The translations under genes were made by a program, and so were the position numbers. DNA of 62,742 nt, from positions 1 through 62,742 of the forward strand of contig JAUYQZ010000017.1 of assembly GCA_030695415.1 (NCBI GenBank), given 5' to 3'. Origin of the DNA: Hylemonella sp. (GTDB lineage Bacteria; Pseudomonadota; Gammaproteobacteria; Burkholderiales; Burkholderiaceae_C). This document shows positions 17,775 through 27,097 of this stretch, one piece after another. Below the pieces are notes generated by a model. It saw nothing but the letters and a program-made list of their open reading frames with translations, did not search any database and was not told the DNA's origin. Position 1 is the stretch's first letter. Every line of letters starts with the position of its first letter.

Positions 17775-19838
17775 TCATGGCGCCAGGCACTCTTCTTCGC
17801 TGCCGATGAGGATGGCGGGGTTCGCCAGAGCCATCTGTTCGGCAGCCCGCTGTCCCGCGTCCCGCCCCTGTGGCGACGACGCGTGAATTCTCAGGATGGG
17901 CTGGTCGCGGGCCACCCGCTGCCCGACCTCACACAACAGATCGACACCGGCGCCCAGGTCGGTGGGCGCACCGGCCGCACGCGCCAGCCCGGCGATGGCC
18001 CAGCCATCCATCGCTTCGACACGACCGTCGTGTGATGCCAGCACCTCATGGGTCCAGCTGCCCGGCAACACCGGCTCGGCACGGCGGCCTTGCGCATCGA
18101 TGATGGCTTCAAACGCCTGCAGTGCGGCACCGGAGTCAAGCAGGTCCTGTGCCACCTTGTGCCCCTCTGCCAGCGAGCCCACCTCGGGGTGCCAGGCCAG
18201 GATGTGCGAAGCAAACAACGCGGCCTTGGCGCGCAGGTCTTGCGCCGCATCGGCCCGCCCGCCCAGGATGGCGAGCACGTCACGCACCTCCAGCGCCGGG
18301 CCCACGCCGCGACCTATGGGGCGGCTGCCATCGGTCACCAGGGCGCGCACTTCCAGCCCCAGCGCCCGGCCGGTGCGTTCAAACAAGTGGGCCAGTTCGT
18401 GCGCGGCCGCCTCGGTCGGCAGCTTGGTGCGGGGGCCGCAGGGCAGATCGACCACCACATGGGTCGCACCGGCCGCTTTTTTCTTGGACAGGATGGATGC
18501 CACCGCCCAGCGCGCCGAGTCCAGCCCCAAGGGGCGCGTGATGGCGTTCATCACGTCGTCCAGCACCGAGTGGTTGAGGCGGCCGTTCCAGGCGATGCAG
18601 GCGCGCGCCGAGCGCACACAGGCCGCCACCTCTGCGGCGGTGAGGTCGACACGGGCCAGTGTTTCCATGGCATCGGCCGTGCCCGCCGCCGAGGTGATGG
18701 CGCGTGAGGAGGTCTTGGGCATGGCCAGGCCAAAGGCCGCCACGATGGGCACCACAATCAGGGTGATGCGGCTGCCCGGCACGCCGCCGATGGCGTGTTT
18801 GTCCACCACCATGGGTTCGTCCCAGCTCAGGGTCTGCGCCAGTGCCGCACGGGCACGCGCCAGGCTCTGGACCTCGCCATCGCTCAGGCTTTGAGTGGCC
18901 GACACCAGAAAGGCCGCGAGTTCCGTGCGCTCGAAGCGGCCGTCCACCACCTCGCGCATCAGGCGCCGGTATTCCCCTTCGGTCAGGGCTTCGCCGCCGA
19001 TCTTCTTGCGCAGCAAGTCACGCTCGCGCGCGGGCGCCACCGAGCGGGCCAGCAAGGCCGCGCCCGCCGGCGCGCCCAGGCGCTCGGCCGACCTCGCGTC
19101 CAGCCCGATGTGGCCGGGCGGTACCCATTGGCCGTCGGTGCCCACCACCACCGGCACGCGCAGGCGTTCGCAACGGCCCGCGTGCACCGCTGCCACCTCC
19201 AACATGCCGCCCTCAACAAAGTCATCGGCGTGCACCACACACAGGGGCTCTTGCGTCAACAAGGCCAAAGGCCGCAGCGTCAGCGGGGCGCACAGCCCCA
19301 GCAACAACTCGACAAAGGCGTCCACGCCCTCAGCGGGCGTGCCGTCGTTGTAGACGCGCAGCGTGTGCACCGTGGAAGGCAGCGCATCCGCCTTGCGGGC
19401 GAGACGCTGCAGCACCTGCTCGCGGCTCTCGCGACCACGGCCGGCAATGCGCTGCGCCAGCACCTCGCTGGCGGCGGTCACTTCAACCACCACCAGGTGC
19501 GGCACACGGCGCGCCAGTTCGGCCACCACCGCACGCGAACCGTTGGCCAGCACATGGCCACCCGCGTCCAGCACGTCGCGCAAGGCCGACGGCAAACCGT
19601 ACGAGAGGCCGTGCGCGCGCCAGGTGATCAGGAACCCGCCCTGCTCCTCGCGCTGCGCAAAGTCCGCCTCGCTTTGGCTGTCGTGGTCTTCGCCCGGTGA
19701 GCCGGCGGGCCGGGTGATCACGCGCCGCGCAAAGTGGAAACGCTGGGCACAGGCAGCGTGGGCGCGCGCGCCGTCCAGCAGGGTGTCTTTGCCGGCCCCG
19801 CTGGGGCCAACCACCAGAACGAACAGGCCGGGTCTCAT
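17775..19838 (-). CDS. Fusion of PhnN (ribose 1,5-bisphosphate phosphokinase) with an AMP phosphorylase-type enzyme
   Basis: A 687-residue protein with two enzyme modules in one uninterrupted frame. Residues 1 to ~185 are PhnN: the P-loop [11 protein letters not shown] is at 11-21 and [11 protein letters not shown] follows; PhnN phosphorylates ribose 1,5-bisphosphate to PRPP. Residues ~190-687 are a thymidine phosphorylase relative of the AMP phosphorylase kind: [10 protein letters not shown] (346-355) and [15 protein letters not shown] (375-389) match archaeal AMP phosphorylase rather than classical DeoA, and the extra N-terminal ~85-residue domain is present. That enzyme releases ribose 1,5-bisphosphate from nucleoside monophosphates. 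The ATG at 19838 lies one base after the nadC stop. The open frame extends upstream, but only inside nadC. Combined activity is inference. Confidence 0.85.
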   Translation of the reverse strand: MRPGLFVLVVGPSGAGKDTLLDGARAHAACAQRFHFARRVITRPAGSPGEDHDSQSEADFAQREEQGGFLITWRAHGLSYGLPSALRDVLDAGGHVLANGSRAVVAELARRVPHLVVVEVTAASEVLAQRIAGRGRESREQVLQRLARKADALPSTVHTLRVYNDGTPAEGVDAFVELLLGLCAPLTLRPLALLTQEPLCVVHADDFVEGGMLEVAAVHAGRCERLRVPVVVGTDGQWVPPGHIGLDARSAERLGAPAGAALLARSVAPARERDLLRKKIGGEALTEGEYRRLMREVVDGRFERTELAAFLVSATQSLSDGEVQSLARARAALAQTLSWDEPMVVDKHAIGGVPGSRITLIVVPIVAAFGLAMPKTSSRAITSAAGTADAMETLARVDLTAAEVAACVRSARACIAWNGRLNHSVLDDVMNAITRPLGLDSARWAVASILSKKKAAGATHVVVDLPCGPRTKLPTEAAAHELAHLFERTGRALGLEVRALVTDGSRPIGRGVGPALEVRDVLAILGGRADAAQDLRAKAALFASHILAWHPEVGSLAEGHKVAQDLLDSGAALQAFEAIIDAQGRRAEPVLPGSWTHEVLASHDGRVEAMDGWAIAGLARAAGAPTDLGAGVDLLCEVGQRVARDQPILRIHASSPQGRDAGQRAAEQMALANPAILIGSEEECLAP

Positions 19839-19839
19839 G

Positions 19840-20676
19840 TCACTTGGCGTCGTCAAGACCGATGTCGACGGCGGGCGCCGACTGGGTGATCTTGCTGGTC
19901 GAGATGTAGTCCACACCGGTCTCGGCGATGGCGCGTATGGTCTCCAGGCGCACACCGCCCGAAGCCTCCAGCTTGACCCGCCCGGCCACCAAAGCCACGG
20001 CCTCTTTCATGGCCGCCACGCTCATGTTGTCGAGCATGATCACGTCCACCTCGGTGCCCAGCGCCTCCTGCACCTGCTCCAGCCGGTCGCACTCCACTTC
20101 CAGCTTGGTCAGCACGGGCAGCACCTTTCGCGCACGGGCCACGGCCGCCTGGATGCTGCCGCACACCGCGATGTGGTTGTCCTTGATCATCACGCCGCTG
20201 TCCAGGCCCAGGCGGTGGTTCAATGCACCGCCACAGGCGGCGGCGTGTTTCTCCAGCGCACGCAGGCCCGGGGTGGTCTTGCGGGTGTCGAGCAGGCGGG
20301 CCCGGGTGCCGGCGATGGCGTCCACGTAGCGCGCCGTTTCGGTGGCGATGCCGCTGAGGCGCTGCACGATGTTGAGCGCGGTGCGCTCGGCCGTGAGCAT
20401 GCTGCGTGCCGAGCCACTCACCTCCAGCAGGATGGCGCCTTTTTCAACGCGCTGGCCATCGGCCACCAGCACCTTGACCCGCAGTGTCGGGTCGTAGCGC
20501 TGGAACACGCGCGCGGCCACCGCGATGCCCGAGACCGTCATGGGCTCGCGGGCGTTCATGTGGAAGGACGCTTCTTCCGCGGCTTCGATCATGGTCTGGG
20601 CCGTGAGGTCGAACGCGCCGATGTCTTCGGTCAGCCAGAGATCGATGAGTCGGTCGGTTGCAAAGGTGTCGTACAT
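19840..20676 (-). CDS. nadC: Nicotinate-nucleotide pyrophosphorylase (quinolinate phosphoribosyltransferase)
   Basis: A 278-residue NadC-family protein. It makes nicotinate mononucleotide from quinolinate and PRPP in de novo NAD synthesis. Visible signatures are [57 protein letters not shown] (split here by the usual loop), [10 protein letters not shown] and EASGGV. AAGGAG precedes the ATG at 20676. It is separated by one base from the PhnN-AMP phosphorylase fusion gene downstream, so the two are almost certainly one operon. nadA and nadB are not nearby. A ModD-like role on another base is possible, but the quinolinate-type motifs favour NadC. Confidence 0.88.
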   Translation of the reverse strand: MYDTFATDRLIDLWLTEDIGAFDLTAQTMIEAAEEASFHMNAREPMTVSGIAVAARVFQRYDPTLRVKVLVADGQRVEKGAILLEVSGSARSMLTAERTALNIVQRLSGIATETARYVDAIAGTRARLLDTRKTTPGLRALEKHAAACGGALNHRLGLDSGVMIKDNHIAVCGSIQAAVARARKVLPVLTKLEVECDRLEQVQEALGTEVDVIMLDNMSVAAMKEAVALVAGRVKLEASGGVRLETIRAIAETGVDYISTSKITQSAPAVDIGLDDAK

Positions 20677-20732
20677 GGGATGGCTCCTTCTGTGTCAGAG
20701 AGATGGTTGAGAACAGTTGATTTTTTGTTTCG

Positions 20733-20763
20733 GTAGCGAATGATTTCATTATAGGAACGCTAC
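20733..20763. promoter_or_regulatory. Inverted repeat flanking the nadC -10 box (candidate repressor operator)
   Basis: GTAGCG (20733-20738) and CGCTAC (20758-20763) are perfect inverted arms separated by 19 bases that contain the -10 hexamer. A protein bound here would block RNA polymerase. No candidate regulator gene is adjacent; the assignment is inference. Confidence 0.5.
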
Positions 20764-20777
20764 ATGAAAAAAGTCAA
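20748..20777 (-). promoter_or_regulatory. Near-consensus sigma-70 promoter for the nadC operon
   Basis: Read on the minus strand: -35 TTGACT (20777-20772), an 18-base spacer, and a perfect -10 TATAAT (20753-20748). It is about 70 bases upstream of the nadC start codon. The surroundings are unusually AT-rich for this genome. Confidence 0.75.
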
Positions 20778-20803
20778 AAGAATTTTTCCCGGCCACGGCA
20801 AAT

Positions 20804-20830
20804 GCCACGGCGTGCCGCACAGGCCGTGGC
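20804..20830 (-). terminator. Hairpin downstream of the SulP transporter gene
   Basis: GCCACGGC (20804-20811) and GCCGTGGC (20823-20830) form a perfect 8-base stem with an 11-base loop, 46 bases beyond the SulP stop codon at 20876. The run of T that follows on the minus strand is short (ATTT), so it is either a weak terminator or an RNA-stabilising stem. Confidence 0.4.
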
Positions 20831-20875
20831 AAAAGAAAGGGTACGGGAGATCGGGCGGACACACGCCGCACGCGC

Positions 20876-23095
20876 TCACAACATCGCGATGCGCAGTTCC
20901 TGCGAGGTGCTTCCCAGGCGGCGTATGCCCATGCGCGCCAGCGCGGTCATGAAGGACAGCGCGGCTTCGGGGTGGGCCGCGGTCCAACCCTGAAAATCAT
21001 CCCAGCCAATCGCGCCCACCAGCGCGCCCTCGGGACCCGCGTGCGCGTAGGCGGTGCGGGCGATGCCGTTGAGAAAGGCCATCTCGCCCAGCACCATGCC
21101 CGGGCCGATGACAGCCAGCCGCAGCCCGGTCTCGGCATCTGGCGCGGTGGACAGCGCCACACTGCCCTCCTGCACCAGCATCAGGCGGCGGTCCACGTCG
21201 CCGGCGCGGATGATGAGCGCGCCCGCCTCAAAACGCTGGAACACCATGTGGGCCTCCAACGCCATGCGGGCCGCGTTGTCCACGCCATCGCCCAAGTCGC
21301 CCAGGCGCGAGCTGGGCGGGTCGGACACCATCAGCGCGCGCGGGCAGTCACGCAGCAGCTGGTCCTCGGCCCATTCGAGCGCGCGGTCGAGATCGGGGAA
21401 GGTGCGCAGGTCGTCCAGCGCGTCCTGGTGATGGGCGTGCACACCACTGATCAGCAAGGCGATGCCGCGCCCGTGCAGGTCGTGCGCCAGGGTGCGAAAA
21501 CGCGCGTAGCCGGTCTCGTCCCACGAGGGCACACGCGCGGCGTCCAGCACCACACAGCGGTGGCCTTCGAGGTGGCGGTTGACCTGATCCACCACCCATG
21601 CCGCCACGCCGAATGAAACGATGCCCTGCAACTCGAACACCGCCACCTGCGACAGGCGCGGTGCCAGCCAGACCTCCACCTCGGCGCGGCGCACATGGCG
21701 CGAGCGCAACCGGCCTTCGAGGTGCATGCGCCGGATGGCGTGCGCCGCCGACGTGCGCAACAGCACGATGGTGGACACCGTCAGCCCCGCCACCAGAGCC
21801 ATGGCACCGCCGGATGCCGCAAACACCAGCGCCACCACCCAGGCCAGCCACCAGCTCTCGCGCATGGCACCGGCCTGTGGCAACTGCCACATGCCGGTCG
21901 GCACCATGCGCAGCCCCGCCACCACCAACGCGCCCGCCAGCGCCGCCACCGTGACCCAGTGCAGCCAGAGGTGCCCAGTCAGGGCAATCAGCAACAGCGC
22001 CAGCGCGTGCCACTGGCCCACACGCAGCGTCGGCTCGCCGGTGTAGGCCAGCGCGGTGCGCGAACGCGAGGTGCTGGTGGATGCCGGAATCAGGCCCAGC
22101 AAGGCACAGGCCGCGCAGGCCGCGCTCTCGCGCATGAGCATGCGGTCGGGCTGGTTGCGCACGCCGTGCCCGGTTTCGAGTTGCTGGTGGAACACCAGCA
22201 CCTCCAGGCCATTGACCACGCCCATCAGCACCGACAGCGACAAGAGTGCGAAGCCGGCCTGACGCACCACCGCCCACCAAGGGGCGCCCAGCCAGTCGGG
22301 CAGCGGCGGCAACATCAGGCCGTGGGGCTGCGAGGCCATCAGCAGCTGCCCCTCCGGCGCCAGCCACCACAGCGGCAGGCTGACCAGCAGCACCGCCAAC
22401 AACAGGCTGGGAAAACGCGGCCAAAGCCGCTGCAGCACCTGGCTGAGCAACACCACCGAAAACGCAATGCCAAGGTGCCAGGCGAGCACGTCGCCCGCCT
22501 GCCCGCTGCCCGCCCAGAGGCCAACACGCGTCTGCGACAGCACCAGCGACAGGCCCACGCCAGCCGAAAAACCCTGGGTCACAGACACCGGCAAAAACCG
22601 CGACAGCCCCGCCAGCCCGGCACGCCCGAACAGCCACTGGAAAACAAACCCGAGTGCGACAAAAACGCCGGTGATGGCCAAACCCTGCGCCGCCGTGATG
22701 CTCGCACCCACGCCCGCGCGCATCACCAGGCTGAGCATGCCGCCAAACAGCAAGGCCACCGCCGTGGACGGCGCGTACACCACGCCGCGCCCGCGCACCA
22801 GCAAGGCCATGAAGGCACCCGGCAGCGCGGCCGACCACAAGGCCAGCGCGCCGGCATGCGACTGGGATGCCACGGCCGCAAAAGCCACCAGGCCCAAGCC
22901 GATGGCGTGCGGCAGGGTCACGGCCAGTGCCGCCGCCGCGCCCACCAGCGGACGTGCGCGCTGCCCGGGTGCGGAAACGCTCAGACCGTGCCCGAGATCG
23001 AAGCTCGAGGCAAAACTTTCATCCGCGCGGTCTGTCGGCGTGGGTGCTGGCGTAGAAGGGGTGGGTGGGCTCACCCGCCCATCTTCGCGCCGCAA
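20876..23095 (-). CDS. SulP-family anion transporter with STAS and cyclic-nucleotide-binding-like domains
   Basis: A 739-residue membrane protein. About residues 45-440 are a SulP/SLC26 transporter core with ~12-14 segments, including FLPVSVTQGFSAGVGLSLVL. A STAS domain follows (about 460-570; VAVFELQGIVSFGVAAWVVD, then VVLDAARVPSWDETGYA). The last ~130 residues are a cNMP-binding beta-barrel (FEAGALIIRAGD, LVQEGSVALS, GMVLGEMAFLNG). The substrate may be sulfate, bicarbonate or dicarboxylate. The cNMP-binding glycine-glutamate motif GEMAF is present, but the following arginine context is RTAYAHA, so binding is uncertain. The start is unclear: TTG at 23095 or GTG at 23074. Confidence 0.88.
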   Translation of the reverse strand: MRREDGRVSPPTPSTPAPTPTDRADESFASSFDLGHGLSVSAPGQRARPLVGAAAALAVTLPHAIGLGLVAFAAVASQSHAGALALWSAALPGAFMALLVRGRGVVYAPSTAVALLFGGMLSLVMRAGVGASITAAQGLAITGVFVALGFVFQWLFGRAGLAGLSRFLPVSVTQGFSAGVGLSLVLSQTRVGLWAGSGQAGDVLAWHLGIAFSVVLLSQVLQRLWPRFPSLLLAVLLVSLPLWWLAPEGQLLMASQPHGLMLPPLPDWLGAPWWAVVRQAGFALLSLSVLMGVVNGLEVLVFHQQLETGHGVRNQPDRMLMRESAACAACALLGLIPASTSTSRSRTALAYTGEPTLRVGQWHALALLLIALTGHLWLHWVTVAALAGALVVAGLRMVPTGMWQLPQAGAMRESWWLAWVVALVFAASGGAMALVAGLTVSTIVLLRTSAAHAIRRMHLEGRLRSRHVRRAEVEVWLAPRLSQVAVFELQGIVSFGVAAWVVDQVNRHLEGHRCVVLDAARVPSWDETGYARFRTLAHDLHGRGIALLISGVHAHHQDALDDLRTFPDLDRALEWAEDQLLRDCPRALMVSDPPSSRLGDLGDGVDNAARMALEAHMVFQRFEAGALIIRAGDVDRRLMLVQEGSVALSTAPDAETGLRLAVIGPGMVLGEMAFLNGIARTAYAHAGPEGALVGAIGWDDFQGWTAAHPEAALSFMTALARMGIRRLGSTSQELRIAML

Positions 23096-23149
23096 TGTGT
23101 CATCTCTGTGTCACACAAGGCGGTTGCACTGGCGGGTTGCCCTGGGCGC

Positions 23150-24478
23150 TCAGAGGATGTAACGCGACAGGTCCTCGTTGCGGCTCAGCGCCCCCAAGCG
23201 GGCGTCCACGTAGGCGCCGTCCACGTTCACCGTCTGGCCCTGCAGCTGGGTGGCGTCAAAACTCACCTCGTCCAGCAGGTGCTCCATCACGGTGGAGAGG
23301 CGGCGGGCGCCGATATTTTCGGTGCGCTCGTTGACGTCAAACGCGATCTGCGCCAGGCGGGTGATGCCATCCGCAGTGAACTCGACCGCCACCCCTTCGG
23401 TGGCCAGCAGGGCCTGGTACTGGCGGACCAGGCTGGCGTGGGTTTGGGTGAGGATGGCCTCGAAGTCCTGCACCGACAGCGACTGCAGCTCGACCCGGAT
23501 CGGGAAACGCCCCTGCAGTTCGGGGATCAGGTCGCTGGGCTTGGCCAGGTGGAAGGCGCCGCTGGCGATGAACAGGATGTGGTCGGTTTTGACCATGCCG
23601 TATTTGGTGGACACCGTGGTGCCCTCCACCAGCGGCAGCAGGTCGCGCTGCACGCCCTGGCGCGAGACCTCGGCACCGCTGCCCTCGCTGCGCGAGGCGA
23701 CCTTGTCGATCTCGTCGATGAAGACGATGCCGTTTTGCTCGGCGCTGGTGATGGCCTGCTGCTTGATCTCTTCCTCGTTGACCAGCTTGGCGGCCTCTTC
23801 GTCGATCAGCAGCCGGCGTGCCTCGGCAATGGGCAGCTTGCGCGTCTTGCGTTTGGCGCCGCCCATCTGGCTGAACATGCCCCGCAGTTGTTCGGCCATG
23901 TCTTCCATGCCGGCCGGACCCATCACCTCCAGGGCGGGCGCGGCATGGGCCAAATCGATCTCGATCTCCTTGTCATCGAGCTGCCCTTCGCGCAGCTTCT
24001 TGCGAAAGGCCTGGCGTGCCACGCTGTCGGGCGCCGGCGTGCTGACGCCGACGTCGCCCCGGGGCGGCGGCAGCAACACGTCCAGAATGCGGTCCTCGGC
24101 CGCGTCCTCGGCGCGCACACGCTGGCGCTTCATGGCGGTCTCGCGTGTCATCTTGACGGCGCTGTCCACCAGGTCGCGGATGATGGTGTCCACGTCCTTG
24201 CCCACATAGCCCACCTCGGTGAACTTGGTGGCCTCGACCTTGATGAAGGGCGCATCGGCCAGCCGGGCCAGGCGGCGCGCGATTTCGGTCTTGCCCACGC
24301 CGGTGGGGCCGATCATCAGGATGTTCTTGGGTGTGATCTCGGGGCGTAGCGCGGCATCCACCTGCTGACGGCGCCAGCGGTTGCGCAAGGCGATGGCGAC
24401 GGCGCGCTTGGCATCGGCCTGGCCCACGATGTGGCGGTCGAGTTCGGAGACGATCTCCTGCGGGGTCATGGAGGACAT
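23150..24478 (-). CDS. hslU: ATP-dependent protease ATPase subunit HslU
   Basis: A 442-residue AAA+ unfoldase that pairs with HslV. It opens [20 protein letters not shown] and carries Walker [14 protein letters not shown], the GYVG pore loop ([11 protein letters not shown]), Walker [14 protein letters not shown], and the C-terminal [15 protein letters not shown]. Its last residues are EDLSRYIL; the C-terminal tail of HslU docks into HslV. The ATG at 24478, 4 bases after the hslV stop, is chosen over one 7 codons upstream that would overlap hslV. It forms the standard hslVU operon. Confidence 0.97.
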   Translation of the reverse strand: MSSMTPQEIVSELDRHIVGQADAKRAVAIALRNRWRRQQVDAALRPEITPKNILMIGPTGVGKTEIARRLARLADAPFIKVEATKFTEVGYVGKDVDTIIRDLVDSAVKMTRETAMKRQRVRAEDAAEDRILDVLLPPPRGDVGVSTPAPDSVARQAFRKKLREGQLDDKEIEIDLAHAAPALEVMGPAGMEDMAEQLRGMFSQMGGAKRKTRKLPIAEARRLLIDEEAAKLVNEEEIKQQAITSAEQNGIVFIDEIDKVASRSEGSGAEVSRQGVQRDLLPLVEGTTVSTKYGMVKTDHILFIASGAFHLAKPSDLIPELQGRFPIRVELQSLSVQDFEAILTQTHASLVRQYQALLATEGVAVEFTADGITRLAQIAFDVNERTENIGARRLSTVMEHLLDEVSFDATQLQGQTVNVDGAYVDARLGALSRNEDLSRYIL

Positions 24479-24482
24479 GGGC

Positions 24483-25031
24483 TCAGTCCAGCGTTTCAAT
24501 CGTGTGGTTCATGTTGGTGTAGATGCAGAGTTCACCGGCGATCTCCAGCGACTGCTTGACGATGTCTCGCGCGCCCAGATCCGAATGCTTGAGCAGGGCG
24601 ATGGCCGCGGCCTGGGCGTAGGCACCACCCGAGCCGATGGCCACCACCCCGTTCTCCGGCTCCAGCACGTCACCGTTGCCGGTGATGATGAGCGAGCACT
24701 CCCGGTCAGCCACGGACAGCATGGCCTCCAGACGGCGCAGCACGCGGTCGGTGCGCCAGTCGCGCGTGAGCTCGATGGCCGCGCGCTGCAAATGGCCCTG
24801 GTGCTTCTCCAGCTTGGCCTCGAAGCGTTCAAAGAGCGTGAAGGCATCCGCAGTGGCGCCGGCAAAACCGGCCAGGACCTTGCCGTGGTAGAGCGTGCGC
24901 ACCTTGCGCGCCGTGCCCTTGACCACGATATGGCCCAGCGTGACCTGGCCGTCACCGCCGATGGCGACCTGCAGGCCGGTGGCCGTCTGGCGCCGCACGC
25001 TGACGATGGTGGTGCCATGAAATTGTTCCAT
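24483..25031 (-). CDS. hslV: ATP-dependent protease proteolytic subunit HslV
   Basis: A 182-residue threonine peptidase. The precursor starts [14 protein letters not shown]; removal of the propeptide exposes the first threonine of TTIVSV, the catalytic nucleophile. [29 protein letters not shown] and [11 protein letters not shown] are family motifs. Product and HslU form a two-component proteasome-like protease in the cytoplasm. The ATG at 25031 gives the standard short propeptide; upstream in-frame ATGs would translate repeat DNA. A palindromic repeat lies between it and the gene upstream. Confidence 0.97.
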   Translation of the reverse strand: MEQFHGTTIVSVRRQTATGLQVAIGGDGQVTLGHIVVKGTARKVRTLYHGKVLAGFAGATADAFTLFERFEAKLEKHQGHLQRAAIELTRDWRTDRVLRRLEAMLSVADRECSLIITGNGDVLEPENGVVAIGSGGAYAQAAAIALLKHSDLGARDIVKQSLEIAGELCIYTNMNHTIETLD

Positions 25032-25099
25032 GCGCGTATTGTCCGGCATTCGAGCGCCGACCATGGGCCAATGGGGCCGATGTCCGGGCACCCATGGAA

Positions 25100-25175
25100 C
25101 CGGCTTTGCCGGGCCATCGGGTGCGCCCCCTGAGGGGGGATGCGAGCTACACGCAGTGAGCGAGAGTCGGGGGGA
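25100..25175. repeat. Palindromic intergenic repeat upstream of hslV
   Basis: Two small hairpins lie together: CCGGC-TTT-GCCGG (25100-25112) and CCCCC-TGA-GGGGG (25126-25138). They are followed by a GCGAGC / GCGAGAG stretch and a G-run (25169-25174). The same sort of sequence, with a C/G-run and GCGAGC-like core, occurs at 49369-49437. This looks like a dispersed REP-type repeat of Comamonadaceae genomes. Confidence 0.5.
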
Positions 25176-25181
25176 AACCCA

Positions 25182-27053
25182 TCACGCCGCGCGCGGCACC
25201 ACCCGGGCGTGCTCGGAGATGCCGATCACGTTGAAGAAGGCCGCCACGATGCGGTTGACATCGCGAAACTGCACCTGGCCACCCCGGGCCTGCTGCTCGG
25301 CCACCCAGTTCAGGATGCTGCCAGCCGCCGAGAAATCAACACGGATCAGCCGTGCGCAGGACACCACCATGCGGGTCGACCCCGCCATACCGGCATCGAG
25401 CTTGGCCAGCACCTGCGCCGGGTCACCCACGATCTCGCCGTAAAGCTCGATCACGGCCGGCGGCTGATCTTCGAGACCCACCGGCACCGTCAGGTTCTGC
25501 AGCGGGTTGTCCCAGGTGGAATTCGGCGCATCCCAGCCGGACCGGATGGCCTCGGCCTCGACGTCGGCGGCATCCACGGCCCCCTGCAAATCGCAGCTGC
25601 AGCGCGGCTCCTGCCAGGAAGGCGGAGAGACCTCGTAGGTCACGCAATAGTCCAGCGCCACCAGTTCAAAAGCATCCTGCAGGCGCATGATGCGCAGCGC
25701 ATCCATGCGAAGCTGCCAGCACAAGGGGCCCACGGTACGGTCCCCCGAGGGCGTGAGCACCAGCAAGGCCCGCTCCAGGCTGGCATGGCCGCGAAAGACC
25801 AGCGCGGCCGGCGTGACGCACCACTGGGCCACCAGGCGGGCCAGCACAGGCACGGCATCGATGCCGATGACGGAGAGCGCCTGCCAGTCCAGCACCAGCG
25901 CCCCGGGCACGCGCATCAGCGCGTGCAGCTCCTCCAGCGAAGCGGCGCTCAGCTGGGACGGGCTGCTCCAGTCCGGCGGGCTGGCGGCCGAGGTACTTGC
26001 TCGCGCGGCGGGCGCCACGCTGGCCTTGGAACGGCTCAACAGATCCGGCGTGGAAAACCAGGCAGGGGCCGAGCGGCCGAAGCGGTTGGCAAACTCAAGG
26101 GCCACGCTGTCGAAGCGCGCCTGCTGCCCGGTGGCGCGGTAGAGGTCGAACAGGGCCGACATCCAGGTCTCCGCCAGATCGGGGCGCAGGCTATCGCCAT
26201 GCAGGGCATTCATCAGGCTTTGCTCGGCGCCGACATCGTCGCCATTGGCGAAGCGGATGGCGGCGTCCTCCAGATCCGGATCGGTCAGGTTGTCTGAGGG
26301 CGTCGCAGCGTAGAGGCGCTGGGTCGAAAAACCAGCCCCCATCGGTGAACGGGGTGCCACCACCGGCTGCAGGATCTGCGAACGACTGGATGGCGCACGC
26401 CCGGAGCCCGCCGACATGCCAGGGCCAGGCATCCCCTGCCGCGCCGCCATGGGAGCAGGCTCGGCCAGCTGGGTCGGCGGATATTCGCCGGCCTGCGGCG
26501 AATCCCCCCACTGGGGTCTGCTGGGGCGCAGGTCGGAGGCTTCGGTCGGCTGGAATCGGCTGTCCTCGGGCTCCGAATTGCTTTTCGCCGCGGCGTTGGC
26601 TGCGGTGGTCGGAGCGGGTTCGGTCGGCCCTGCATCGGGGCCAAAACCCGGCCCCGGGGCCGCGACGGGGAAGCCGCCAGCACGCGAGGCAGACTCCTTG
26701 CCCTTCCACCACTGGCGCGACATCTGCGCCTCGATCTCGTCGATCTTCTTCAGGGTCTCGGCGCGGTCGTCGTGGTTGGAGGACAGGCTGCTCTGGAAGA
26801 AGGAAGGCCTGCCAGCCTGATCGGCCGGCCCCAGCGGTTCGCGCCGGCGCAACTTGCGCAGATGATCGAATTCACGCCTGCGTACGAAGTCGTTCTGCCG
26901 CTTGCGCTCGATCATCTCCTTGAGCGCTTCCTTGCTGTAGCCGCTGTCGGCCTCCGGCTCCTTCTGGTCAAGCTCGGACCAATCCTTGGTCGGATTGCGC
27001 ACGAACTTGGCCACCTTGGACAGCAAGCCGGAACGGTTTTCCTCTTCAGCCAT
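25182..27053 (-). CDS. STAS-like domain protein with long disordered N-terminal half, function unknown
   Basis: A 623-residue cytoplasmic protein. Residues 1-150 are charged and helix-forming (MAEEENRSGLLSKVAKFVRN and on), with many Arg/Lys/Glu. Residues ~150-260 are low-complexity and rich in Pro, Ala and Gly. A helical-repeat region (about 265-330; DAAIRFANGDDVGAEQSLMN) resembles TPR-like helices. The C-terminal ~230 residues hold what look like two STAS-type folds, ending VSCARLIRVDFSAAGSILNW. Such proteins recur upstream of hslVU in Burkholderiales, but I know no assigned role. It is followed by the hslV gene and preceded by dksA on the same strand. Confidence 0.75.
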   Translation of the reverse strand: MAEEENRSGLLSKVAKFVRNPTKDWSELDQKEPEADSGYSKEALKEMIERKRQNDFVRRREFDHLRKLRRREPLGPADQAGRPSFFQSSLSSNHDDRAETLKKIDEIEAQMSRQWWKGKESASRAGGFPVAAPGPGFGPDAGPTEPAPTTAANAAAKSNSEPEDSRFQPTEASDLRPSRPQWGDSPQAGEYPPTQLAEPAPMAARQGMPGPGMSAGSGRAPSSRSQILQPVVAPRSPMGAGFSTQRLYAATPSDNLTDPDLEDAAIRFANGDDVGAEQSLMNALHGDSLRPDLAETWMSALFDLYRATGQQARFDSVALEFANRFGRSAPAWFSTPDLLSRSKASVAPAARASTSAASPPDWSSPSQLSAASLEELHALMRVPGALVLDWQALSVIGIDAVPVLARLVAQWCVTPAALVFRGHASLERALLVLTPSGDRTVGPLCWQLRMDALRIMRLQDAFELVALDYCVTYEVSPPSWQEPRCSCDLQGAVDAADVEAEAIRSGWDAPNSTWDNPLQNLTVPVGLEDQPPAVIELYGEIVGDPAQVLAKLDAGMAGSTRMVVSCARLIRVDFSAAGSILNWVAEQQARGGQVQFRDVNRIVAAFFNVIGISEHARVVPRAA

Positions 27054-27097
27054 GTTTGGATTGTGCGGTTCGCGTCAGTCGGGGCCTGTGTTGCGGA

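Noticed and set aside
17775..19838. The PhnN-AMP phosphorylase join as a sequencing artefact (two genes merged by a frameshift)
   Set aside because: Both modules are complete, in the same frame, and the junction near residue 185 has no unusual run or codon break. A single-base error would break the frame on one side. Still, comparison with relatives is needed.
21695..24349. An 884-codon open frame on the + strand
   Set aside because: Antisense to the SulP transporter and hslU genes. The composition is low-complexity His/Gln/Arg and it matches no family.
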